From assembly GCA_001313085.1 (NCBI GenBank), contig BBFE01000007.1, positions 1 to 64,000 of the forward strand: a stretch of DNA of 64,000 bases. The letters run 5' to 3'. The notes beneath the pieces are model-generated. The model was given only the letters and a program-made list of their open reading frames with translations. It ran no database searches and was not told the DNA's origin. The translations under genes and the position numbers were made by a program. The DNA is from Paenibacillus sp. JCM 18996. GTDB lineage: Bacteria > Bacillota > Bacilli > Paenibacillales > NBRC-103111. Of this stretch, positions 18,329 through 28,598 are shown piece by piece (position 1 is the first letter of the stretch; each line of letters opens with the position of its first letter).

Positions 18329-19231
18329 ATGGCTCATTTTACGTTAATGCCGAGGCGGCCTTATGATTTCCAGCGAATGCTGGACAGATTATCCGGAGTC
18401 AACCATGAAATGTACCGTTATGAGCCTGCTGCCTGAAGAGGACAATCAGAGTCGGCGGTAAGGTCTGTTGGGTGTCCGTGAAGTCTACGGGTACGGTGGA
18501 CCGGCCCGAACTTGAGGTCGAGGTGAGAAGCGGGAAGCGGCCCCTGATGCTGACGCGGTAAAAAAAAGGCATCTGTCGGCTATGCTTTCGATCGATGTGG
18601 ATTTGGGCGAGTTTCACAAGCATATGGAGGGCATCCCGGGGATGGAGCGGCTCGCCAAAAAAAGTTCAACGGACTGCATATTATCAGGGAGTCGGATTTA
18701 TTCGAATGTATGACCAAGACGATCGTCGGACAGCAGTTGAACCTGGCTTTTGCGGCGACATTAAACAAGAGACTGATCGAGCTGCTGTCTCCTCCTTTTG
18801 AGACGGAAGGGCAGCTTTATCCCGTGTTTCCCTCCGCCGAACAGGTGGCGCTCTGCTCCTACGAACAACTAAGAGAGCTGCAGTTCAGCCAGCGAAAAGC
18901 GGAATACACCATTGACTTTGCCAGGGAAGTGGTGAGCGGGAAAATAGATCTGCCTGCTATGGAGAGCATGGAAGACGGGGAAATTATGGAGCTGCTCATC
19001 AAGCAAAGAGGAATCGGCAGATGGACGGCGGAATGCTTTCTGTTGTTCGGATTGGGAAGAACTGACCTGCTCCCTGCCGCGGATATCGGACTGCGCAACG
19101 CTCTCAGGCGCTGGTACGGACTGGAAGACCAGCCGTCGGAAGCGCAAGTGCGGGAGATGGGAAGAAAATGGAGTCCATGGAGCTCGTACGTTACCTTTTA
19201 TCTGTGGGAATCTTTGAATTTGAAGACATAA
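18329..19231 (+). CDS. AlkA-type DNA-3-methyladenine glycosylase II (frameshifted)
   Basis: Base-excision glycosylase of the helix-hairpin-helix superfamily, expected to remove alkylated purines. About 298 residues. The N-terminal beta domain starts MAHFTLMPRRPYDFQRML. The C-terminal part shows TIVGQQLNLAFA, the HhH region IKQRGIGRWTAECFLLFGLG and the catalytic aspartate in LPAADIGLRNAL. The ATG at 18329 follows AAGGAG and lies 12 bases past the rnz stop. At least three frame changes occur: near 18437, at eight A near 18562 and at seven A near 18658. Confidence 0.87.
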
Positions 19232-19273
19232 AAAAATTCACCATAAATTAATAGAAATTGGAAATGGTTTACA

Positions 19274-19302
19274 TTGACCTCTTGTTAGTCCAATGATTAA
19301 AT
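19274..19302 (+). promoter_or_regulatory. Promoter of the type IV pilus operon
   Basis: TTGACC and TTAAAT are separated by 17 bases. The predicted transcript would start about 19310 and carry a leader of 140 bases before pilB. Confidence 0.55.
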
Positions 19303-19309
19303 GAGATTA

Positions 19310-19427
19310 GCATATGTTTCCTGCAATACGTTGGAGCTGTGAATGGCTATCCGTAATATGGGCGCTTGGGTAGCCGGGAGCAAGTAGCGCAACCGGCCAT
19401 TCGTTTATTTGAAATGGTCATTTTTTT
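19310..19427 (+). promoter_or_regulatory. Structured leader ahead of pilB, candidate riboswitch or attenuator
   Basis: The 5' region folds into GGCTATCC (19345-19352) with GGGTAGCC (19368-19375), then a CCGG-bounded element (19374-19396), then a terminator hairpin. The 3' CCGG of the middle element touches the 5' arm of the terminator, so the two could exclude each other, the usual architecture of a transcriptional switch. It does not match the consensus cores of cyclic-di-GMP-I or -II, cobalamin, SAM or c-di-AMP riboswitches that I know. Confidence 0.5.
19394..19427 (+). terminator. Leader terminator upstream of pilB
   Basis: GGCCATT (19395-19401) pairs with AATGGTC (19413-19419), 11-base loop, one G-U pair, followed by seven T. 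It lies before, not after, the operon. Confidence 0.65.
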
Positions 19428-19455
19428 GTATTTCTGTGATATAAGAGGGATGAAG

Positions 19456-21145
19456 ATGGCTCCGCGCAAACGAATAGGAGATTTATTAGTCGAATCCGGA
19501 CTAATTTCGGAAGATCAATTGGGAAACGCGTTAAAAGAACAGCGGGAGCTCAAGATGAAACTGGGTGACGTTCTCCTCACCCGCAATTACATAACCGAAC
19601 AGCAGCTTATCGAAGTATTGGAATTTCAGTTGGGCATTCCCCATGTTCAACTGTACAGGCAGAAAATCGACAACAAAGTCATTTCCATTATTCCCCAGCG
19701 GTTGGCAGAGCAGCATCAAGTACTCCCGCTCAAGACAGAGGGAAACAAATTGATCTTGGCTATGGCGGATCCTCTGGATTATTTTGCCATAGATGAATTG
19801 AGGATGGCTACCGGTCTTCGCATCGAACCGGCTATTGCTTCCAAGGACGAGCTGACCCGGGCAATCAAACGGTACTACGGACTGCAGGAAACGGTGGATC
19901 AGATTATGCAGAATCTGCAGCCGGGCCCGATGGATGAGTCCAATGCCGCGCCAAACGATGAAGACTCGCCTGTAGTGAAGACGGTAAATCAGATCATTAT
20001 CCAGGCGATCGGACTGGGGGCAAGCGACATCCACATCGATCCTCAGGAAGACAGCCTGCGCATCCGGTACCGGGTAGACGGAATGATGAGGACGGAGCGG
20101 ACGCTGCCGCCCCATATGCAGAGCGTTATCGTCGCCCGCATCAAAATTATGGCGAACTTGAATGTGGCTGAACGGAGGGTCCCGCAGGACGGACGCGTGG
20201 AAATGGATATCGAGTTCCGCAAGGTAGACATCCGGATCGCGACGCTCCCTACTATCCACGGGGAAAAAAAAGTGGTGATGAGGATACTCGATCTGGGCAG
20301 CACTTTGACGGAAATCGAGAAGCTGGGGTTATCCGAGCCTAATCTTCAGCGGTTTCTGAAAGGCATCCATTCCCCTCATGGCGTTGTTTTGATAACCGGG
20401 CCTACAGGCAGCGGAAAGACAACGACACTGTATTCTGCGCTTTCCCGGTTAAATAAAGACGAGGTTAACATAATCACTGTAGAGGACCCGGTAGAGTACC
20501 AGCTGCAGGGAATCAATCAGGTACAGGTGAACCCGGTCACCGGATTGACATTTGCAAAAGGGCTGCGGGCGATATTGAGGCAGGATCCCAATATTGTCAT
20601 GATCGGTGAAATCCGCGATTCGGAGACTGCGGAGATCGGCATAAGGCTGCCATGACAGGCCATCTGGTGCTCAGCACGCTGCATACGAACAGCGCTGTCG
20701 GCTCCATCACGCGTCTCATTGATATGGGAATAGAGCCGTATCTCGTTTCCTCCGCAGTATCGTGCATTGTTGCTCAGCGGTTGGTCCGCAAGGTTTGCCC
20801 GGCCTGCGCAGCAGACTATAGTCCAAGCGAGCAGGAGGCCCGGCTTTTGGCATCCTCAGGTTTGGCTGTGGACCGCCTGAAAAAAAAGGGACAGGCTGCG
20901 GTGAGTGCGGAAGAAGCGGATACAGGGGCAGAGCGGCGATTCATGAGGTTCTGCTCGTGGACGATAAGATCCGTTCGATGATTCTTGATAGAGAACCTGA
21001 CAGTGATTTCAGGGCTTACGCTTTGTCGAACGGGATGATACCGATGGTGCAGGACGGACTGGCTAAAGCAGCGGCGGGGATTACTACGATTGCGGAAGTA
21101 TTCAGGGTCGCCATATCCGAAGAGAAAGAGAGTGAGCGGCATTGA
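19456..21145 (+). CDS. pilB: Type IV pilus assembly ATPase PilB (frameshifted)
   Basis: GspE/PulE-family hexameric ATPase that drives pilin polymerisation at the inner face of the membrane. About 560 residues. The N-terminal MshEN domain starts [14 protein letters not shown] (MshEN domains bind c-di-GMP in several relatives). Then come ASDIHIDP, Walker [11 protein letters not shown], the Asp box VEDPVEYQ, Walker [14 protein letters not shown], the His box STLHTNSA, and the zinc pairs VCPAC and GCGEC. The start at 19456 has AGAGGG six bases upstream; an ATG two codons earlier is possible. Frame changes are near 20651 (a G missing) and at eight A near 20884. The stop overlaps the pilT start. 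Confidence 0.92.
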
Positions 21146-22182
21146 TTTCCGCATTAGACTGGATGAAGAAAGCTTTTGACCAGAAAGCGTCTGACATACA
21201 CATCACCGCCGGATCTCCCGTAATGTTCCGAATCCATGGCAAGCTGACGCCGGCCGGAGAGGTGCCGATGTCGTCCGAGGATATGCTGGAGCTGGCCAGG
21301 CAGTTAACGACTGCCGAGCAGTATGACAGGTTTATGCAAAAAGGGGACCTTGACTTCTGCTACGCCATACCTGGGCATTCAAGATTTCGGGTAAGTGCGT
21401 TTCGGCAAAAAAGGGTCCGTATCGCTCACCATTCGGCTGATTCCTGCGCAAATTCCTTCCATGAAGCGCTGGGGCTCCCGCAGATGGCTGAAGAGTTTGC
21501 CAGAAAACCTCAAGGGCTTGTATTGGTCACAGGACCTACAGGCAGCGGTAAATCAACGACTTTGGCCGCCATATTGGACTATATCAATAGAACAAGAAGC
21601 GCACACATCATCACCTTGGAAGATCCTATAGAGTTTGTCCATTCCCATATGTTCTCAATCGTGAACCAGAGGGAAGTCGGAGAGGATACCGAGTCGTTCG
21701 CAACCGGCCTGCGCGGGGCGCTAAGGCAGGATCCGGATGTGATCCTTGTCGGAGAGATGAGGGATCTTGAAACGATCTCGATTGCGATCACTGCAGCGGA
21801 GACCGGACATCTGGTATTCGGGAGCCTGCACACCGCAGACGCCCCCCAGACCATCGACCGGATCATCGATGTGTTCCCGCCGGCCTCCAAGCAGCAGACA
21901 CGCGTTCAATTGGCTTCGGTCCTGCTGGGTATCATGGCTCAAAGGCTGCTGCCCTCGGCAGACGGCGAAGGAAGAACGGCCGCGATTGAAGTGCTGGTGA
22001 ATACGCCTGCGGTAGCGAATTTGATTCGCTCTGAGAAAGTGCATCAAATCCGTTCCGCCATGCAGACGGGAAGGGCCCAAGGGATGCAGACTATGGAAGG
22101 CGCTCTTCGTGAACTGCTGCAGACGGGCTCTATCACCATTGAGTCGGCGAAGGAGGCGATGTTCGGCTACGGGGAGCTGTAG
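21142..22182 (+). CDS. pilT: Type IV pilus retraction ATPase PilT (local frame disturbance)
   Basis: Retraction motor that powers twitching by depolymerising pili. 346 residues. Signatures: ASDIHITAGSPVMFRIHG, Walker A GPTGSGKSTT, Asp box LEDPIEF, Walker B VILVGEMRDLET, His box GSLHTADA and the C-terminal AIEVLVNTPAVANLIR. It starts at TTG 21142, which overlaps the pilB TGA by three bases, implying translational coupling. Between about 21404 and 21462 the protein is out of frame: dropping one of six A and restoring a G turns the odd stretch into RQKGSVSLTIRLIPAQIPS, the family sequence, so overall length is preserved. Confidence 0.93.
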   Translation: MISALDWMKKAFDQKASDIHITAGSPVMFRIHGKLTPAGEVPMSSEDMLELARQLTTAEQYDRFMQKGDLDFCYAIPGHSRFRVSAFRQKRVRIAHHSADSCANSFHEALGLPQMAEEFARKPQGLVLVTGPTGSGKSTTLAAILDYINRTRSAHIITLEDPIEFVHSHMFSIVNQREVGEDTESFATGLRGALRQDPDVILVGEMRDLETISIAITAAETGHLVFGSLHTADAPQTIDRIIDVFPPASKQQTRVQLASVLLGIMAQRLLPSADGEGRTAAIEVLVNTPAVANLIRSEKVHQIRSAMQTGRAQGMQTMEGALRELLQTGSITIESAKEAMFGYGEL

Positions 22183-22205
22183 ACAGTGATCGGAGATGAC
22201 ATAGC

Positions 22206-23419
22206 ATGCCTAAGTTTAAATATCACGCGGTAGATGACGCTGGGAACCATTTCAGAGGAACGATGGAATCCCAAACTTTTCATGGGGCTGCGGATGAGTT
22301 GAAAGCCAAAGGCTACTGGATCTTGAACCTGGTCGACTTAAGCCAGAGTGTTCTTTACAAAGAACTAACGTTAGGCGGACCGAAAGTGAAAAGCGGCCAT
22401 TTTACCGTTTTCTGCCGCCAGCTTGCCACTCTGTACAAGTCCGGGATTTCCCTTGTGGAAGCGGTAAGGGTGCTCGGGGAGCAGGCGGAAAGCAAGGTGA
22501 TGAAGAAGGTTCTTCTCGAAATTTCCGGAGAGATGCAGAAAGGCAGCCAATTCTCTGCGGCAGCTGTCAAATACCCGACCGTGTTTTCGGATATTTTCGT
22601 TCATTCGGTCCGGGCGGGGGAAACCAGCGGCAACTTGGATGAAATGCTCAGCCGGATCGCTGTCTATTATGAAAAAAAGAGTTTTACACAAAGCAAAAAA
22701 AGTGACCTCCGCCATGGTGTATCCGTTCATTATGAGCATTGTTACAGTCATCGTCGTCATTATTTTAATGAATTTTGTCGTACCCAGATTAGTAGGCAAC
22801 TTCGCAGCGATGGGGCTGGAGCTGCCTCTGCCGACCCGATTTGTAATTGCGCTCAGCCAATGGATGAGATTGTACTGGTATCTGGTGTTAGCGGGTTTAC
22901 TTCTACCGCCGATTCTTTTAAAAAACCGTCACTAACAACCCTCAGGCAGATATGCGCTGGATTATATCAAGCTTCGAATCCCGGTCTTCGGCAAGCTCTG
23001 GCACAAACAAGCGCTGTCCCGGTTCAGCCGCACATTCTCTTCCTTGTTCGCTTCAGCCATCCCTATGCTGCAGACGATGTCCATCCTGTCAACCGTAGTA
23101 GCAACGAAGTGATTGCCAAGCTGATCAGGGAATCCCGGGAAGGTTTGCGAAGCGGCAGCTCCATAGCGGATCCGTTCAAGGAACCTGGCTGTTCCCGCCG
23201 ATGATGTTGCAAATGCTTGTCGTAGGAGAGCGGACCGGCGCTCTGGATGCGATGCTGGAAAAGGTGGCGGACTTCTACGAGGCAGAGGTCGACGCCTTGG
23301 CCGATCGGCTGAAAAGCCTGCTGGAACCGATCATGATCGTCATTCTGTCCGTCGTCGTCGGAACGATCGTTCTGGCTGTCATGCTTCCATCCTTTAAGCT
23401 GATGGAGAATCTTCACTAA
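22206..23419 (+). CDS. pilC: Type IV pilus inner membrane platform PilC (frameshifted)
   Basis: GspF/PilC polytopic platform that couples the ATPases to pilin extraction. About 405 residues with two GspF repeats: the first from FTVFCRQLATLYKSGISLVEA to RAGETSGNLDEML, the second from LSRFSRTFSSLFASAIPM to VGERTGALDAMLEKVADFYE, each followed by membrane segments (YPFIMSIVTVIVVIILMNF and PIMIVILSVVVGTIVLAVML). Frames change at seven A near 22675 and 22696, near 22920-22950, near 23100 and near 23187. The gap to pilT is 23 bases. Confidence 0.9.
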
Positions 23420-23474
23420 AGTTTTAACATCATTAAAACATAAATGTTCTTAGAGATTGAGAGGAGAAAATCAA

Positions 23475-23864
23475 ATGGTTAAAAAAAAGTTTACGCGCGC
23501 AAAATTTCGTTTCATCCGCAATCAAAAAAAGGGATGACGCTGATCGAACTTTTGGCGGTAGTAGTAATTTTGGGGATTTTGGCTGCTGTAGCCGGGGTGG
23601 CTGTTGTCAAGGGATTTGATTCGGCTAAAGCGAATGCCGATAACGCCAGCACTGTTGTGATAAGAGACGCTGCCCAAAGATATATCATTGATAAAAAAAT
23701 TCGAGTGATGTTACAGTGACGAAATTGGTTAGCGAAGGTTATTTAAATCAGATTCCAACTCCTGCTTCAGATTCCACCAAGAAATTTAAAGTTGCCGCAT
23801 CAAAAAAAATGATACTTCTGGTGCCTGGACCATTTCAGTTACAACAGATGCAACCGGAAACTAG
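23475..23864 (+). CDS. pilA: Type IV major pilin-like prepilin (frameshifted)
   Basis: Prepilin of about 128 residues. A basic leader (MVKKKFTRAKFRFIRNQKKG) precedes the cleavage site G|MTLIELL, with Glu at +5 and the hydrophobic helix AVVVILGILAAVAGVAVV. The mature domain is small and ends GAWTISVTTDATGN. GAGGAGA precedes the ATG at 23475. Three A runs (23525-23531, 23695-23700, 23803-23809) change the frame; correcting each gives one continuous pilin. It is the only prepilin on this strand next to the assembly genes, so I take it as the major subunit. Confidence 0.85.
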
Positions 23865-23873
23865 AAACCAACC

Positions 23874-23910
23874 GAAAGGTAACTCCTGCCGAGTTACCTT
23901 TCTTCCGATT
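23874..23910 (+). promoter_or_regulatory. Strong hairpin between pilA and pilD
   Basis: GAAAGGTAACTC (23874-23885) and GAGTTACCTTTC (23891-23902) form a perfect 12-pair stem with a 5-base loop, followed by TTCCGATTTT. The interrupted T stretch suggests partial termination or RNA 3'-end protection, which would raise pilA message over the peptidase and downstream genes. Confidence 0.6.
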
Positions 23911-23927
23911 TTATCAGGGGAGTCAAT

Positions 23928-24712
23928 ATGGATATTCTGACCATCTACATTCTGACCGTTGCGGCACTATTCGGATTACTCATTGGCAGCTTCCTGAACG
24001 TGGTGGCGATTCGGCTGCCGAAGGGCGAGTCTTTTGTCTATCCGCCTTCTCACTGCATGCACTGCGGGCATGGATTGGGTGTTTTTGACCTCATCCCCGT
24101 ATTTAGTTATCTGCTGCTTGGGGGCCGTTGCCGCTACTGTAAAGGCAAGGTGTCCTCCGCCTATGCTTGGGGAGAAGGGATTACAGCAATTGCGTTCTTT
24201 GTTGCCGCCCGGGTGATCGGGCCCGTACCAGAGCTCGCTGTCGGATTGTTTTTTCGCCTCCCTATTGATGCTCATTGCAATGACCGATTTAAGAACGATG
24301 CTGATTCCGGATAAAATCATTTTGTTTGGGATCGCGGTATGTCTTTTGCTGCGCTTCTGGATTCATCCGCTTCCGTTCTGGAATTACGTTGCGGCTTTTT
24401 TTTCTTGGCGGAGGGATTCTTTATTTGATTGCCTGGTGCGGCTATTTATTCACCGGGAAAGAAGCCATGGGCGGAGGGGATATTAAGCTTTTAGCGCTCA
24501 TCGGGTTATTTGCCGGTATCAAATTGACGCTGTTGACCATTTTTTTTGGCAAGCTTGTATGGAACGGTGATCAGCGGGCTTCTCATCCAGTCTGGCAAAA
24601 GAATGAGGCAGCAGCCCATTCCGTTCGGACCGTTCATCTCCGCAGGGGCATACACCGCTTATTTATGGGGAGACCGGATGATCGAATGGTACGTCCAATT
24701 ATTTTTTTATAG
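23928..24712 (+). CDS. pilD: Prepilin peptidase / N-methyltransferase PilD (frameshifted)
   Basis: Bifunctional membrane aspartic peptidase that cuts type IV prepilin leaders and methylates the new N-terminus. About 260 residues. The methyltransferase half carries the zinc pairs HCMHCGH and RCRYCKG. The catalytic aspartates are in MTDLRTMLIPD and GGGDIKLLALIG. Eight hydrophobic segments are expected. Frames change at T runs near 24249, 24398 and 24541. The exact end is uncertain: the frame shown stops at TAG 24710-24712, another stops at 24725, depending on the last T run. A second, shorter peptidase serves the Tad locus at 62 kb. Confidence 0.88.
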
Positions 24713-24738
24713 ATTCTTGACATAAGGTGTGAAGCAGC

Positions 24739-25847
24739 ATGATACGACTGGGAAAAGGATGGGCCGCCCTGTGGAAGTCTTCGTCCATCGGCATCGAAAT
24801 AACGGATTACGCCGTGAAAATGACGGAAGTTATGGTTCGCAAAGACGGGAAACCGTATCTTCTTGCTTCGAAAACGGAACCGCTGCCTGCTGACACCGTC
24901 CAGGACGGCAAAATTCTGTCTCCGCTAAAGGTCATTCAGACTCTTCAGTTGCTGGCTGTCCAAATGGATTTCTCCAGCCCAAAAGTTCACTTGGCGATTC
25001 CAAGCCAATCGGTCATGGTGAGGTATTTGAAGCTCCCCGACATTCCGGCTGCCGACTTGAAAAAAAACTGATCGATTTTGAAATCAAACATAATATCCAT
25101 CTTCCCTTCGACGAGCCGGTCTATGACTTCATCAAGATGAATGGAGTGAATCAAACAAGGAAAGGGTTTCTCAAGAAAGCCCGCACACCAAGAGAAGAGG
25201 ATTTTGAGGAAGAGGGCATGAAGGAAGCGGCTGCGGGGGAAGGAGCTCTTGACAATTGGGAAACTAACCCGGACGAACAAGCCAAAAAAAGCACAATCCG
25301 ATATATTGCTGGTTTCCGCACCGAAGGAGTTGATCGATCAATATTGTGAAGTCGTCAAAAGGGCCGGACTTTCGCTGCGCTCGATTGAGATCAAAGCTTT
25401 CTCGCTCTACAGGTTTGTCGAAGCCGCGCGTTTGACGGAAACCGGCGGAACTTTTTCTCTCTGTGGATATCAATAATAACTTATCGGATCTCAGCATCTA
25501 TCATGACGGCCAGCTGAAAATTAACAGAAGTGTACCGATTGTATTCGGCGGCCCGGTTGACGAGCCGGAGCTTGAGAGTACAGCTATGAACGATTTGGCG
25601 CATGAGATCGAACGGATGATGAATTTTTTACAGATACAGCTTAAATAACCGCAGCGAGCAGTTTTCTGAAATTATTGTCAGCGGGGATGTGCCTCAATTA
25701 AATAAAGCCGCCGATTATCTGAGGGAACGTCTTTCTTTGAGTGTCAGGGTTCCCGGTTTGGACAATGTCCAGGCGGCAAATGGTGCGAATTTTGACATTC
25801 CGGGTATGGCGGTTTCCATCGGTTTGGCTCTAAGGGGCGGGAAATAA
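24739..25847 (+). CDS. pilM: Pilus assembly protein PilM (frameshifted)
   Basis: Actin-like cytoplasmic protein that binds the PilN tail and links the motor to the membrane alignment complex. About 370 residues. The N-terminus SIGIEITDYAVKMTEV is the phosphate-binding strand pair of the PilM/FtsA fold; SVMVRYLKLPDIP and the LLVSAPKELIDQY segment also fit. Between them lies an acidic insertion (EEDFEEEGMKEAAAGEGA) not usual for the family. Frames change at seven A near 25062 and 25286, a T run near 25455 and T/A runs near 25625. The stop TAATG overlaps the pilN start. Confidence 0.85.
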
Positions 25848-26649
25848 TGAAGAATATCAACCTCCTTCCCAAAGTCCCGCTTATTAAAAGGGTATTGGTT
25901 CCCGCTCTTGTTGCGGCTGTGATGCTTGCTATTGCCTTAAATGCCGCTCTTGTGCTGTTTCAATTCGGGCTGAAGGATGAGCTGCAAGCAAAGCAGGCGG
26001 AGAAAACGAGGTTGGAGTCATCGATTTCAGTGTTAACAGCGGAAAAAAAACGATGGATTCCCAGACCAAGGAATACCTTCAGCTGAAAGCCGATCTGGAT
26101 AAAATATTTAAATCACGCCGGGATTGGGTTCCCGTGTTTCAAGCGATCACGTCGAATTTGCCGAAGACAACACGGCTGCTCTCTGCGGGCACAGCTGCTG
26201 CCGTCTCCGCAGTTCCGGCAGCGGCGCAAGCCCCGGCAGCAGTGCAGGCAGCGGCGCAAGCTCCAACAGCACCAGCATTGTCGGCGGCTTCCACCGCGGA
26301 AGAGAAGATAAAGGTAAAATTGGAAACAGCCGTCTTCACGGACAGCGCGGAATATATTATTTCTCTAATGACTTCACCTGTTGTAGACAAAGTGAATCTC
26401 CTAGAGGTTGTCCGGTCAAAATCGGAGGGGGTTGCCCTGCCGCAGGGTTTACCGGTTAAACCCCAAGCACCGCAGCAATTATTTCCCGGACAGCTGAACC
26501 AGCCGGTCACCGGGGCCGAAGGGGAACAGCTGATGAATCAGCTTCAATCAATGATCGCTGCAGCTTCAAACGATACAGCCAGAGCTGAATATAAATACAG
26601 CATTTCTTTAGAGATCACATTGAAATCGATGGAAGTAGCCAGGAAGTAG
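25847..26649 (+). CDS. pilN: Pilus assembly protein PilN (frameshifted)
   Basis: Bitopic membrane protein of about 267 residues. The conserved cytoplasmic INLLP motif that docks into PilM is at residues 3-8 (NINLLPKVP), followed by one membrane segment (VLVPALVAAVMLAIALNAALVL), a coiled coil, and a periplasm-side domain. An Ala/Pro/Gln-rich low-complexity insert (VPAAAQAPAAVQAAAQAP) interrupts the soluble domain and is unusually long. Eight A near 26041 break the frame. The start overlaps the pilM stop by one base. Confidence 0.83.
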
Positions 26650-26656
26650 GGATGTT

Positions 26657-27431
26657 ATGTCGATCAGCAAAAAAACAAAAAAACTTCCCGGAAGGCGTTC
26701 TTCCAAACGTCGAGTGCTCCGTGGTACCTTTTAGGCGGCGTTCTGTTGATTAGTGCATTGTGCACGTCAGTCTTTGTCCTCTTGGGTATCGTGCCGAAAC
26801 AGCAGGAGCTTCAAGCGATGGGTACCAGAATAGAGCAGCTTCGAAACCAGAAAGCTGTTTTGGAGAAAAAAGCCGGCTCCTTCGAAAGCGGCGCAAAAGG
26901 ATATTCAAGCTTTGCTCACTGCAGTGCCGCTGACAGATGAACAGGCCAGGTTGGTCCGCGCGTTAAAAGAGATCCAAACCTCCAGCGGAGCCTCTATACA
27001 AAAGCTGTCTTTCGTCGAAAAAAAGGACAAGAGAGCTTGCTGGGGAGCAACCTGCCTTTTGCAGTAGAAAACCAAGGCGGCGCCGCGTCCGCAGCCAAAG
27101 GCGCGGCAGGAGGGGTTCAATTAAGGGAGCGGAAAGCGAAGCTGGAATGCAGCGGAGCTTACGCGCAGATTGTGGATTTTATCGGGAAGCTTTATGGCAT
27201 GGAGAGGTTTGCAAGTGTGAACAAGTGGATCCTGGAGGAGTATAAAGAGAGCGCAGCGCCTGCTGACACTCGTGTGTGGAAAATCACTTTGGAATTATCG
27301 CTGTTTACTTCAGAGGCTATGCCGGCAAGTTCAATCCGGTCCCCCAATTGCCCGCCGGTGAGTCCCAGAACATAACGGAGCCGCCGAAACCCGGCGATGG
27401 GTCTTCCGCCCCTTTACAGACAGCAGAGTGA
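26657..27431 (+). CDS. pilO: PilO-like pilus assembly protein (frameshifted)
   Basis: About 255 residues, assigned as PilO by position after pilM-pilN and by architecture: short basic N-terminus, one membrane segment (WYLLGGVLLISALCTSVFVLLG), a coiled coil with KQQELQAMGTRIEQLRNQ, and a ferredoxin-like C-terminal domain ending in a proline-rich tail. The segment AYAQIVDFIGKLYGMERFASVNKW is characteristic of PilO. Frames change at the two A7 runs near 26670-26685, then near 26888, 27020 and 27320. The ATG at 26657 is preceded by GTAGGGATG. Confidence 0.75.
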
Positions 27432-27519
27432 ACGATACGAGCGTGGGTGCCGGCTGCAAATGGGGCAGCGATCACCGGCCTTTACAACTGGCCGAGCGAC
27501 GAAACGAGTAAGGGAGCAG

Positions 27520-28111
27520 TTAATTGTTTAGCAGCTTGACATTAAGCGGGGTGGAGGAGTCGGGATAGCCCGACGCTTTCGTGGAAGCGTCCAGATCGAA
27601 ATGAATTTGCAGCACCGCCGCATTATTTAAAACCGCATTCTGGATCTCTTTTTTTATTCGTTTTATAATGAGGGGGGCCTGAAAGAAAGGTTTTGTTCAG
27701 GGCATTGACGGAAAAAAATCTCCCTGCCGTTGGAATACGCGCTTCGCAAGACGGCTGAGGTCAGGTTGGGATCGTCGAAGGTCCCCGTAAAATCATACAG
27801 AGTTAACCGGTGACTGTCAGCTTCGTAATAAAACGATTTGTAACCCGCCTGTCCGTCCGAGAACGTCTTGACCCGCAATTCCGAACGCTCTTGATTACTC
27901 GCGACGTAGACCTCGCTGGCATCGGAAAGAGCCCTGAAATACAACGTCCTGGCGGCTTTCATTTGGGATTCATCGGTAAACTGCTGCACGGCGTTCTGTT
28001 GCGTTTTTTTTGGATGGAATAGAACAGCGTAGTGGCTGCACCAAGGATCATGGTGCTTATCGTGACGGCGGCCAGCAATTCGACTAAAGTAATGCCTCGT
28101 TCGTTATTCAT
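27520..28111 (-). CDS. Prepilin-type minor pilin 1 (frameshifted)
   Basis: About 195 residues with the type IV prepilin start NERG|ITLVELLAAVTISTM (Glu at +5) and a single hydrophobic helix, then a soluble domain (AARTLYFRALSDASEVYVAS...) typical of PulJ/PilW-like minor pilins. It reads against the pilBTC operon. The start at 28111 has GGAGGTT overlapping the stop of the upstream gene, so the two minor pilins are one transcript. Frames change at eight T near 28008 and at T and C runs near 27660-27720. It ends TPLNVKLLNN at 27520. Confidence 0.75.
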
Positions 28112-28120
28112 GTTGAAACG

Positions 28121-28540
28121 TTAACCTCCCCAAGTGACGGTGACCGAGTAGATATAGGGTGTATTGGCTGCTGCGGAAGGCAGTAAAACGATGGCCTGGA
28201 CGGATGCGGCGTTATTATCGTTTGTAAAAGGGCTCGGTTTCAGGCTGCTTTCCATGGGAGTAACCTGCTTGTAAATATGATATTCGACGTTTCCTTGCGA
28301 AACCGACTCCTGCGAAGGTGCGGCTATCCACTGGGCCAAGACGGTTTTATTGCTTCTCATTTCGTTCAGCTTGCTTTCTGCGATCAGCCTTGCCTGCTCT
28401 TTATTTGACGTTTTCTTGTGCCCCAGGGACAGGCTTCCGGATAAGCCGGCAAAGGCAACCGCTGCGATGGCCACTATGAGTGTGGCTGCCATGGCTTCTA
28501 CCAGAGTCAACCCTTTTTTTTCGTTGCGGATCATAAGCAT
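28121..28540 (-). CDS. Prepilin-type minor pilin 2 (PilV-like)
   Basis: 139 residues with an intact frame. The leader MIRNEKKG is followed by LTLVEAMAATLIVAIAAVAFAG, a class III signal with Glu at +5. The body contains ARLIAESKLNEMRSN, a pattern common in PilV/GspI minor pilins. The stop lies nine bases before the next minor pilin on the same strand. It diverges from the PilX-like gene. Confidence 0.82.
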   Translation of the reverse strand: MLMIRNEKKGLTLVEAMAATLIVAIAAVAFAGLSGSLSLGHKKTSNKEQARLIAESKLNEMRSNKTVLAQWIAAPSQESVSQGNVEYHIYKQVTPMESSLKPSPFTNDNNAASVQAIVLLPSAAANTPYIYSVTVTWGG

Positions 28541-28598
28541 TTCACACCTGCTTCAACTATGTTTTGGGCAATGAATTTGACTAATTCGGGTGGTCTCT

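Noticed and set aside
19310..19427. Cyclic-di-GMP riboswitch upstream of pilB
   Set aside because: The conserved GGCAAACC and ACGCAAAGCC blocks of GEMM-I and the class II core are absent, so only an unclassified leader is reported.
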